Assembly (NCBI GenBank): GCA_035551935.1
Contig: DASZMJ010000350.1
Span: forward strand, 1-5,393
DNA: 5,393 nucleotides
Direction: 5' to 3'
From: DASZMJ01 sp035551935
GTDB taxonomy: Bacteria > Planctomycetota > Planctomycetia > Isosphaerales > Isosphaeraceae
Shown here: piece by piece, positions 1 to 5,393 of the stretch
Position numbering within the stretch: the stretch's first letter is position 1
How the letters are laid out: each line of letters starts with the position of its first letter
Made by a program: the position numbers and the translations under genes
The notes under the pieces: model-generated
The model's database searches: none
What the model was told of the DNA's origin: nothing
The model's input: the letters and a program-made list of their open reading frames with translations, nothing else

Positions 1-1932
1 AACGTTGCGGGGTCGATCCGCGACGTGCCGGGGGCGCTGTCGTTCGTGAGGAACTGCCGGGACCCGGAGAGCGGCGGGTTCGCGCCCACGCCGGGGGGCA
101 AGCCGGACGTCGCGACGACGGCCTCGGGCCTGATGGCGCTGGCGGAGTTCCGCGTGCCGACGGCCGAGCCGGCCGAGGCGGCCCTCAAGTACTTCAAGGA
201 GAATGCGGATACCTTCGATGAAGTCCGCATCGCCGTGGCGGGGCTGGAGGCGGTCAAGGTGAAGCCGCCGGCCGACGTCGTCGCGTCGTGGACGAAGATC
301 GTCAACGCCGACCGCAACGGGGACGGCACCTGGGGCCAAGGCGGGGCGAAGGCCCGGGCCACCGGCGGCGCGGCGGTGGCGCTCTTGAGGATGGGGGTCG
401 AGCTCGACCACATCGACGCGATCCTCGCGGCGCTCCGGGAAGGCCAGCGGCCCGACGGGGGTTGGTCGCCGGACGGCAACCGCTCGAACCTCGAGGCGTC
501 GTACCGGATCATGCGCTGCGTCTTCATGCTGAAGGGGCAGCCGGATCTCCCCGCCCTCCAGAAGTTCCTCGCGAGCTGCCGGAACTCCGACGGCGGCTTC
601 GGCACGACCCCCGGCCAGCCGTCGAGCCTCGGCGGCACGTACTTCGCCACGACGATCCTCCGCTGGACGCGGCTGTTGACCGGCGAGCCGGCGGTGGTCG
701 AGACGGCGGGGTTCACGCCCTTGTTCGACGGCAAGAGCCTGGCCGGCTGGGAAGGCAATGCGGAGCTCTGGTCGGCGCGCGACGGGATGATCGTGGGCAA
801 GTCGCCGGGCATCAAGCGGAATGAGTTCCTGGCGAACGAGGCGATCCACGGCGACTTCGTCCTGAAGCTGACCTTCCGGATGATCGGCGGCCCGGAGAGC
901 AACAGCGGCGTCATGTTCCGGAGCGTCCGCGTCCCCGGGACCGAGATGTCCGGCTACCAGGCCGACGTCGGCCAGGGGTACTGGGGGTGCCTGTACGACG
1001 AATCGCGCCGGAACAAGGTGCTCGTGCCGGCCTCGGAGCGGGCCGTCGCGAAGATCAACAAGAACGGCTGGAACACCTACGTCATCCGCGCCGTCGGCGA
1101 CCACGTCACCCTGTCCCTCAACGGCGTGCCCTCGGTCGACTACCACGAGCCCGACCCCGCCATCGCCCGCGACGGCCGGATCGCCGTCCAGATCCACGCG
1201 GGCGGGCCGATGGAGGTCCAGTTCAAGGACATCTATATTCAAAAGATCCCCTCGTCGAAGGCCGACGACGCCGCGACGCCCGGCTTCCACCTGCGGACGG
1301 TCAAGGCCCCCGACGGCGAGCGGAAGTACACGGTGTACCTGCCCGAGGGGTACGACGGGTCGAAGGCGTTCCCGGTCGTCCTCTTCCTCCACGGCGCCGG
1401 CGAGCGGGGCAAGGACGGCATGATGTGCACATATGCCGGCCTCGGACCGAACCTCCTGGCCCACCCCGGGCAATACCCCTTCATCGTCGTCTTCCCCCAG
1501 GCCGAACGTCGCTGGGACGCCGGCTCGCCCGACGCCGACGCGGCGTTGGCGGCGCTCGATGATGTCCTGAACACGTTCAAGGCCGACAAGAATCACGTCG
1601 TCCTCACCGGCCTGTCCCTGGGCGGCCACGGCTCGTGGCAGCTCGCCGCGGCGCACCCGGAACGGTTCGTCGCGGTGGCGCCGGTCTGCGGCTTCGACGA
1701 CCCGAAGGCGATCGCGCCGAAGGTCAAGGGCCTGCCGATCTGGACCTTCCTCGGCGACGCCGACGGGGCGATGATCGTCGACTCGACCCGCGCCATGGAC
1801 GCCGCCCTCCGCGACCTCGGCGCCCACCCTCGCGAGACCGAGTACCGCAGCGTCGGCCACAATAGCTGGGACCGCGCCTACTCCGACCCCGCCCTCGCCC
1901 GCTGGATGCTCGACCCGAAGCGCGGGGAGTGA
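1..1932 (+). CDS. Multidomain protein: prenyltransferase-like repeats + DUF1080 + alpha/beta-hydrolase esterase (5' end outside window)
   Basis: The frame is open from base 1 (N-V-A-G-S-I-R-D) with no stop, so the true start lies upstream; the GTG at 25 is only the first in-window start-like codon. In-window residues are 643. Residues about 9-225 hold four prenyltransferase/squalene-cyclase-like repeats marked by SGGF, DGTW, PDGGW and SDGGF. Residues about 237-416 are a DUF1080 (3-keto-disaccharide hydrolase, concanavalin-like) domain, starting at FTPLFDGKSLAGW and including NSGVMFRS and NGWNTYVI. Residues about 428-640 form an alpha/beta hydrolase resembling PHB-depolymerase/LpqC esterases: oxyanion motif FLHGAGERG, nucleophile in GLSLGG (Ser codon 1615-1617), probable acid Asp in GDADG (1762-1764) and His in GHNSWD (1858-1860). 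A role in breaking down glycosides or esterified carbohydrate, probably outside the cytoplasm, is inferred. The signal peptide, if any, is off-window. The stop is TGA at 1930-1932. Domain calls are confident; the substrate is unknown. Confidence 0.9.
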   Translation, partial: NVAGSIRDVPGALSFVRNCRDPESGGFAPTPGGKPDVATTASGLMALAEFRVPTAEPAEAALKYFKENADTFDEVRIAVAGLEAVKVKPPADVVASWTKIVNADRNGDGTWGQGGAKARATGGAAVALLRMGVELDHIDAILAALREGQRPDGGWSPDGNRSNLEASYRIMRCVFMLKGQPDLPALQKFLASCRNSDGGFGTTPGQPSSLGGTYFATTILRWTRLLTGEPAVVETAGFTPLFDGKSLAGWEGNAELWSARDGMIVGKSPGIKRNEFLANEAIHGDFVLKLTFRMIGGPESNSGVMFRSVRVPGTEMSGYQADVGQGYWGCLYDESRRNKVLVPASERAVAKINKNGWNTYVIRAVGDHVTLSLNGVPSVDYHEPDPAIARDGRIAVQIHAGGPMEVQFKDIYIQKIPSSKADDAATPGFHLRTVKAPDGERKYTVYLPEGYDGSKAFPVVLFLHGAGERGKDGMMCTYAGLGPNLLAHPGQYPFIVVFPQAERRWDAGSPDADAALAALDDVLNTFKADKNHVVLTGLSLGGHGSWQLAAAHPERFVAVAPVCGFDDPKAIAPKVKGLPIWTFLGDADGAMIVDSTRAMDAALRDLGAHPRETEYRSVGHNSWDRAYSDPALARWMLDPKRGE

Positions 1933-1949
1933 CGGGGCGAGGATGCAGA

Positions 1950-2058
1950 GGGGAGAGGACAGTGGGCAGAGAGGACAAAGGGAGGAGGACAGAGATCCGA
2001 GGATCAAGGCTCGTTCCGCCCCCTGCCCTTTGTCCTCTGGCCTCTCCCCTTTGCCCAC
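1950..2058. repeat. Polypurine/polypyrimidine inverted repeat in the 1933-2114 spacer
   Basis: The left arm is purine-rich and the right arm pyrimidine-rich. Three blocks pair across the spacer: GGGGAGAGG (1950-1958) with CCTCTCCCC (2041-2049), GTGGGCA (1962-1968) with TGCCCAC (2052-2058), and AGAGGACAAAGGG (1970-1982) with CCCTTTGTCCTCT (2026-2038, 13 bp perfect). The block order differs between arms, so all three cannot pair in one simple hairpin; the 13-bp and 9-bp blocks can stack with an internal loop. The loop, 1983-2025, contains GATCC-gag-GATC. No T-run follows, so it is not a classical intrinsic terminator, although it could end or protect the upstream transcript. I see no coding frame of interest in the spacer. 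An AT-rich patch, TTATATCC (2079-2086), is the only promoter-like stretch, and no well-spaced -35 partner is evident. Confidence 0.75.
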
Positions 2059-2100
2059 CGACATACCGCTCTTCCTGGTTATATCCACAAGGGTTCGAAT

Positions 2101-2105
2101 AAGGA
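2101..2105 (+). promoter_or_regulatory. Shine-Dalgarno-like site of the TPM-GlcG gene
   Basis: AAGGA lies 9 nt before the ATG at 2115. It is the only convincing ribosome-binding site in the window and supports ATG 2115 as the start, giving a protein that begins with a proper signal peptide. The longer frame that overlaps this region from 1943 lacks recognisable domains. Confidence 0.55.
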
Positions 2106-2114
2106 TTCACGACG

Positions 2115-3092
2115 ATGAAACCCACCCGGTTGCTCACCCCCATCCGCCTGTTCCTGGTCGCGATGGCGCTCGCCCTGCTCGTCGCCGGCCCGGCGGGGGC
2201 GCAGGAGTCGAAGGGGGAGGCGGCGAAGGCGGAGGTGAAAGACGAGGCGGGCCTGTTCGGGGCCGAGGCGAGGAAGAAGGCGCAGGAGGAGCTGGAGAAG
2301 GTCGCGCGCGAGCGGAAGGTGCCGATCGTCATCGAGACGATCAACTCGCTCGGCGGCCGCGAGATCGACGAGGAGGCCGCGCGGCGGTTCGGCCGGGCGG
2401 GCGAGTCGGGCGTTTATCTGTTGATCTCCAAGGACGACCGCAAGCTCTCGCGGCTCCGGGTCGGCGAGGGGCTCGCCTCGGCGGTCCCCGAGCGGACGCG
2501 CGAGGCGGTCCGGAATGCGCTGGTCGAGCACTTCGCCCGCCGCGACTTCGACGGCGGCCTCGAGCGCGCCTCGCGGGTCCTCGCCGAGGCCCTGGCATCC
2601 GCCGGGCCCGAGGGGCCGGGCGGGCCGCTGGTGGTCCGCGACCAGGTCAAGCTGACCCTCGCCGGCGCCCGCAAGGCGCTGGCCGGCGCCGAGGCGAAGG
2701 CGGTCGAGATGAAGTGGAAGATGAACATCGCCGTGGTCGACGACGGCGGCCACCTGATCGCCTTCGTCCGGATGGACGGCGCCCGTCCCGCCAGCGCCGC
2801 CACCGCCCAGACCAAGGCGATCACCGCCGCGACCTTCCGCCAGGCCAGCGGCCCCTTGCCCGCCGGCTCGAACCCGGATGTGTTGCTCAACCTGAGCCTC
2901 CAGAATGCCGCGGCCGCCTCCGGGGGCAAGATCACGACGTTGCTCGGCGGCGTGCCGATCGTCGTCGACGGCCAGGTCATCGGCGCCGTCGGGGTCGGCG
3001 GCGGCAGCGGCGAGCAGGACGCCGAGGTCGCCCGTGCCGGCGTCGCCGCGGTCGTCGACGCCCTCAAGGGGGATCGCGCCCACCGCGATTGA
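2115..3092 (+). CDS. Secreted TPM-domain / GlcG-HbpS (DUF336) fusion protein
   Basis: The protein has 325 residues. Residues 1-29 are a signal peptide: basic MKPTR, hydrophobic core LFLVAMALALLVAG, likely cleavage after AGA before QES. Residues 43-160 match the TPM (TLP18.3/Psb32/MOLO-1) fold: it opens VKDEAGLF, has a beta strand VPIVIETI, then GVYLLISKDDRK, then RVGEGL, then HFARRDFDGGL. A Gly/Pro linker follows (about 161-175). Residues 178-317 match the GlcG/HbpS/PduO-C family: LTLAGARKAL, the strand MNIAVVDDGGHLIAFVRMDGA, AQTKAITAATFRQ, then GGVPIVVDGQVIGAVGVGGG. In relatives HbpS binds haem outside the cell; TPM domains have been linked to phosphatase or accessory roles near membranes. 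Ligand and activity here are unknown. No C-terminal membrane helix is visible, so the protein is probably soluble periplasmic. The permease gene follows after 6 nt. Confidence 0.88.
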   Translation: MKPTRLLTPIRLFLVAMALALLVAGPAGAQESKGEAAKAEVKDEAGLFGAEARKKAQEELEKVARERKVPIVIETINSLGGREIDEEAARRFGRAGESGVYLLISKDDRKLSRLRVGEGLASAVPERTREAVRNALVEHFARRDFDGGLERASRVLAEALASAGPEGPGGPLVVRDQVKLTLAGARKALAGAEAKAVEMKWKMNIAVVDDGGHLIAFVRMDGARPASAATAQTKAITAATFRQASGPLPAGSNPDVLLNLSLQNAAAASGGKITTLLGGVPIVVDGQVIGAVGVGGGSGEQDAEVARAGVAAVVDALKGDRAHRD

Positions 3093-3098
3093 CGCCCC

Positions 3099-4454
3099 AT
3101 GGACCTCGAGACGACCGGACCGACCGAGAAAGCCGGGCCGCGGCGCGGGCTCGGCCTGGCCACGGCCACGGCCTTGGTCGTCGGCGAGGTCATCGGCGTC
3201 GGCATCTTCCTGACCCCGGCGAAGATGGCGAAGACGCTCGGCTCGCCGGCCTGGATGCTGGCTGTCTGGCTCGGCATGGGCCTCGCGACGTCGGCCGGCG
3301 CCCTCTGCCTCGGGGCGCTCGCGGCCTGCTTTCCCGAGGCCGGCGGCGGCTACGTCTACCTCCGCCACGCGTTCGGCCGCCGGCCGGCCTTCCTCTTCGG
3401 CTGGATGTCGCTGTTCGTCACCGACCCCGGCCTCACCGCCGCCTTCGCCGCCGGCCTGGGCGAGTACGCCGCCGCGCTCGTCCCGCTCAGCCCGATCGGC
3501 CGCAAGCTCGTCGGCATCGGCGCCATCCTGGCCGTCGCCGCGGCCAACGTCGGCGGCGTCCGGCTCGGCGCGGGCCTCGTGCGCGGCCTGACGGCCTTGA
3601 AGCTCGGCCTGCTCGGCTTCCTCGCGCTCTGGGGCTTCGGGCTCGCGCGGGGAAGCTGGTCGAACTTCGTCCCGTTCGTCGCCCGACGGCCGGGCTCGGT
3701 GCCCCTGGCGGGGGCGATCGTCGGCGCGACCCTCTCGGCCTTCTTCGCCTTCGGCGGCTGGTGGGACGCGACCAAGGTCGCCGGCGAGGTCCGCAACCCC
3801 GCCCGCACGATGCCGCGCGCCTTGATGCTCGGCGTGGCCCTCCTGACGATCGCCTACGTGACGACCAGCGCCGTGTTCCTCTACCTCGTGCCGCCGTCGC
3901 GGATCGACCCCGACCGCGGCTTCGCCGCGCAGGCCGGGTCGGCGCTCTTCGGCGCGGCGGGCGGCGAGGCGTTCGCGGCGATGGTCGTCGTCATCGTGCT
4001 CGGCAGCCTCGCCGGGTTCATGCTCTCGGCCCCGCGGGTCTACTTCGCGATGGCCCGCGACGGCCTCTTCCTGACCCCCCTGGCCGCCCTCGACCCCCGG
4101 ACCGGCGCGCCGGCCCGCGCCATCGCCTTGCAGGCGAGCCTCGCCTCGATCCTGGTCGCGGTCGGCACCTTCGACCAGATCGTCGCCTACTTCGTCGTCC
4201 CCACCGTCGCCTTCCTCGCGGCGATGGTGGCCTCGGTCTACGTCCTGGAGGGGCCCTCGACGCGGGTGCCGGGCTACCCGGTCACGCCGCTGTTGTTCCT
4301 CGTCCCGGTCGCGGCCGTCCTGGCCTTACTCGCCCTCAGCGGCCCGGAGCGGGCGGCGATCAGCCTCGGCGTCGTCGCGCTGGGGGTCCCGGTCGACCTC
4401 GTCCTTGCCCGACGGCGCGGCCTTGACAGCGGGCGGGTCGCCGACGGACAATGA
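3099..4454 (+). CDS. APC-superfamily amino acid permease (LAT/SLC7-like)
   Basis: The protein has 451 residues and about 12 predicted membrane helices, near residues 20-40, 52-75, 95-120, 137-157, 163-182, 203-224, 240-265, 290-313, 340-358, 362-383, 395-413 and 418-436. Helix 1 carries the unwound substrate-binding motif in EVIGVGIFLTP (30-40). AGGGYVYLRHAFG (81-93), FAFGGWWDATKVAGEVRNPARTMPRAL (216-242, split by the end of helix 6) and RVYFAMARDGLF (313-324) are family signatures. It should move amino acids across the inner membrane by proton coupling or exchange; the substrate cannot be read from sequence. The ATG lies 6 nt after the upstream TGA with no clear ribosome-binding site, which suggests translational coupling. 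The stop is TGA at 4452-4454. The C-terminal tail after residue 437 is short, charged and presumably cytoplasmic. Confidence 0.93.
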   Translation: MDLETTGPTEKAGPRRGLGLATATALVVGEVIGVGIFLTPAKMAKTLGSPAWMLAVWLGMGLATSAGALCLGALAACFPEAGGGYVYLRHAFGRRPAFLFGWMSLFVTDPGLTAAFAAGLGEYAAALVPLSPIGRKLVGIGAILAVAAANVGGVRLGAGLVRGLTALKLGLLGFLALWGFGLARGSWSNFVPFVARRPGSVPLAGAIVGATLSAFFAFGGWWDATKVAGEVRNPARTMPRALMLGVALLTIAYVTTSAVFLYLVPPSRIDPDRGFAAQAGSALFGAAGGEAFAAMVVVIVLGSLAGFMLSAPRVYFAMARDGLFLTPLAALDPRTGAPARAIALQASLASILVAVGTFDQIVAYFVVPTVAFLAAMVASVYVLEGPSTRVPGYPVTPLLFLVPVAAVLALLALSGPERAAISLGVVALGVPVDLVLARRRGLDSGRVADGQ

Positions 4455-4488
4455 GCCCGGTTTCGTGAAGGCCCCGGATGCCTCGGAC

Positions 4489-4982
<494 letters not shown>

Positions 4983-5004
<22 letters not shown>

Positions 5005-5070
5005 AAGGGCCGGTCTCGAAAACCGGTGTACCGGTCTCCGGTACCGTGGGTTCGAATCCCACCTCCTCCG
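4983..5070 (+). tRNA. tRNA-Ser (anticodon CGA)
   Basis: A complete class II cloverleaf is present. The acceptor stem GGAGGGG (4983-4989) pairs with CTCCTCC (5063-5069), with one G-T wobble, and the discriminator is G5070. The D-stem is CCT/AGG. The anticodon stem CCGGT/ACCGG (5010-5014/5022-5026) encloses loop CTCGAAA with anticodon CGA at 5017-5019. The long variable arm GTACCGG-TCT-CCGGTAC (5028-5044) is typical of serine tRNAs, which seryl-tRNA synthetase recognises. The T-arm is GTGGG-TTCGAAT-CCCAC (5046-5062). CCA is not encoded and must be added after transcription. The tRNA reads UCG codons, which are frequent in the genes here. It overlaps tadA by 22 nt and was probably transcribed with it or from a promoter inside tadA; no separate promoter is evident. 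Confidence 0.97.
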
Positions 5071-5092
5071 CTGAACTCGAAGGGTCTTGAGC

Positions 5093-5121
5093 CGGCGGCC
5101 GCGTCCAGGACGCGGCCGCCG
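5093..5121 (+). terminator. Strong GC hairpin downstream of tRNA-Ser, probable transcription terminator
   Basis: A perfect inverted repeat, CGGCGGCCGCGTCC and its complement, is centred on A5107; allowing a 3-nt CAG loop leaves a 13-bp stem. It begins 23 nt after the tRNA 3' end, where a terminator or a processing stop would be expected. No T-run follows (the next bases are ACGTATCCC), so it is not a textbook intrinsic terminator; a U-tract-free or factor-assisted mechanism is inferred. A second smaller hairpin, CCGGCC-8 nt-GGCCGG, follows at 5129-5148. Confidence 0.5.
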
Positions 5122-5207
5122 ACGTATCCCGGCCGCGATCGAGGCCGGCGGACCGCCCCGCTCGTTAGTCTCAAAACGCCGCATCCGGACGCATGCCGCC
5201 TGCGCGA

Positions 5208-5229
5208 GAGGCATATGGGGAGGCATATG
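5208..5229. repeat. Short tandem direct repeat GAGGCATATG
   Basis: Two exact copies of GAGGCATATG lie at 5208-5217 and 5220-5229, separated by GG (period 12). The second copy ends in the palindrome GCATATGC (5223-5230). The repeat sits in the spacer between the tRNA hairpins and the transposase remnant. It could be a protein-binding site or a slippage product; nothing in the sequence decides this. Apart from the hairpins and this repeat, I see no gene in 5071-5266. Confidence 0.5.
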
Positions 5230-5249
5230 CGCCGCTGGTCGGTTCGACC

Positions 5250-5393
5250 CGTATTCTAGTGGATCGTCACTCGGTAATTTTCGGGTAGAGGTGCCTCAGC
5301 TTGATCCGGGCATCCTCCGTGGTGAAGTGCCACTCGACGCCCACCTGCTTCGCGTTGCGGCGCGTGCCCCAGGCGCCGGCCTCCTCGGCCACC
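5250..5393 (-). mobile_element. IS630-family element, one end only (runs off the right edge)
   Basis: The transposase reading frame ends at 5267, so the terminal inverted repeat should lie within a few tens of bases to its left. IS630 elements insert at TA and duplicate it; candidate TA dinucleotides are at 5252-5253 and 5257-5258. The exact boundary cannot be fixed because the other end of the element is outside the window. The left limit given is therefore approximate. The element lies about 180 nt beyond the tRNA-Ser gene and does not break any recognised gene in the window. Confidence 0.45.
5267..5393 (-). CDS. IS630-family transposase, C-terminal fragment (continues beyond window)
   Basis: Reading the complement from 5393 down to the TGA at 5267-5269 gives 41 residues. 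They begin VAEEAGAWGTRRNAK and end WHFTTEDARIKLRHLYPKITE in overlapping form, the last part split here as WHFTTEDARIK followed by LRHLYPKITE. The W-x-x-RRN, W-x-FTTxDARIKL and LYP signatures are characteristic of the C-terminus of IS630/Tc1-mariner-type DDE transposases, after the last catalytic residue. The catalytic D, D and E residues would be further upstream in the gene, off-window, so it cannot be judged whether the gene is intact. The stop is in the usual place, which argues against truncation at this end. Confidence 0.85.
   Translation of the reverse strand, partial: VAEEAGAWGTRRNAKQVGVEWHFTTEDARIKLRHLYPKITE

Noticed and set aside
2051..2085. Possible promoter TTGCCC ... TATATC
   Set aside because: The spacing between the two hexamers is 23 nt, too long for a sigma-70-type promoter, and TTGCCC belongs to the inverted repeat.
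2090..2100. GGGTTCGAAT, identical to the T-arm core of the tRNA-Ser
   Set aside because: No acceptor, D or anticodon stems surround it; the similarity is a short chance match.
2079..3368. A long - strand frame (429 codons) opposite the TPM-GlcG gene, and a 287-codon one at 2414-3277
   Set aside because: Both are antisense shadows caused by high third-position GC; their translations are low-complexity and match no family I recognise.
1943..4426. A very long + strand frame (827 codons) crossing the TPM-GlcG and permease genes
   Set aside because: It is Arg/Gly/Pro-rich with no domain, as expected for an out-of-phase frame in GC-rich DNA, and it overlaps two genes with clear family signatures.
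4405..4488. Upstream TTG 4405 or GTG 4465 start for tadA
   Set aside because: The extra residues have no TadA homology, neither has a good ribosome-binding site, and TTG 4405 overlaps the permease; ATG 4489 gives the usual length.
5239..5252. GGTTCGACCC as a possible tRNA fragment or attachment-site copy
   Set aside because: It matches the tRNA-Ser 3' end only over a few bases, lacks stem pairing, and no integrase gene is visible.

Overview
The window is very GC-rich and looks like chromosomal DNA from a planctomycete, most likely of the Isosphaeraceae type. The reasons are the strong G/C bias at third codon positions, a large multidomain protein combining prenyltransferase-like repeats with a DUF1080 (3-keto-disaccharide hydrolase) domain, mostly weak ribosome-binding sites, and the tail of an IS630-type transposase of a sort common in these genomes. 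The taxonomic call is an inference from style and domain content; there is no rRNA or other marker.

Layout: (1) 1-1932, + strand: the 3' portion of a large gene open at the left edge of the window. It encodes prenyltransferase/squalene-cyclase-like repeats, then DUF1080, then an alpha/beta-hydrolase esterase domain with a visible Ser-Asp-His triad. (2) 1933-2114: an intergenic spacer holding a polypurine/polypyrimidine inverted repeat whose sequence blocks are permuted between the two arms. (3) 2115-3092: a secreted protein joining a TPM domain to a GlcG/HbpS-type (DUF336) domain. (4) 3099-4454: a 12-helix APC-superfamily amino acid permease, only 6 nt downstream and probably in the same operon. 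(5) 4489-5004: tadA, the tRNA A34 deaminase. (6) 4983-5070: tRNA-Ser(CGA), whose first 22 nt overlap the end of tadA. (7) 5071-5266: a spacer with a very strong GC hairpin (probable terminator), a second small hairpin and a short direct repeat. (8) 5267-5393, - strand: the C-terminus of an IS630-family transposase that runs off the right edge.

Genes 2115 to 5070 are co-directional and closely spaced, so they may form one transcription unit: exported protein, permease, tadA, tRNA-Ser, terminator. tadA and the tRNA both serve decoding, but the exported protein and the permease have no clear link to them. No defence system, CRISPR array or phage module is visible. The most unusual items are the tadA/tRNA overlap, the TPM-GlcG fusion, the three-domain protein and the block-permuted inverted repeat.
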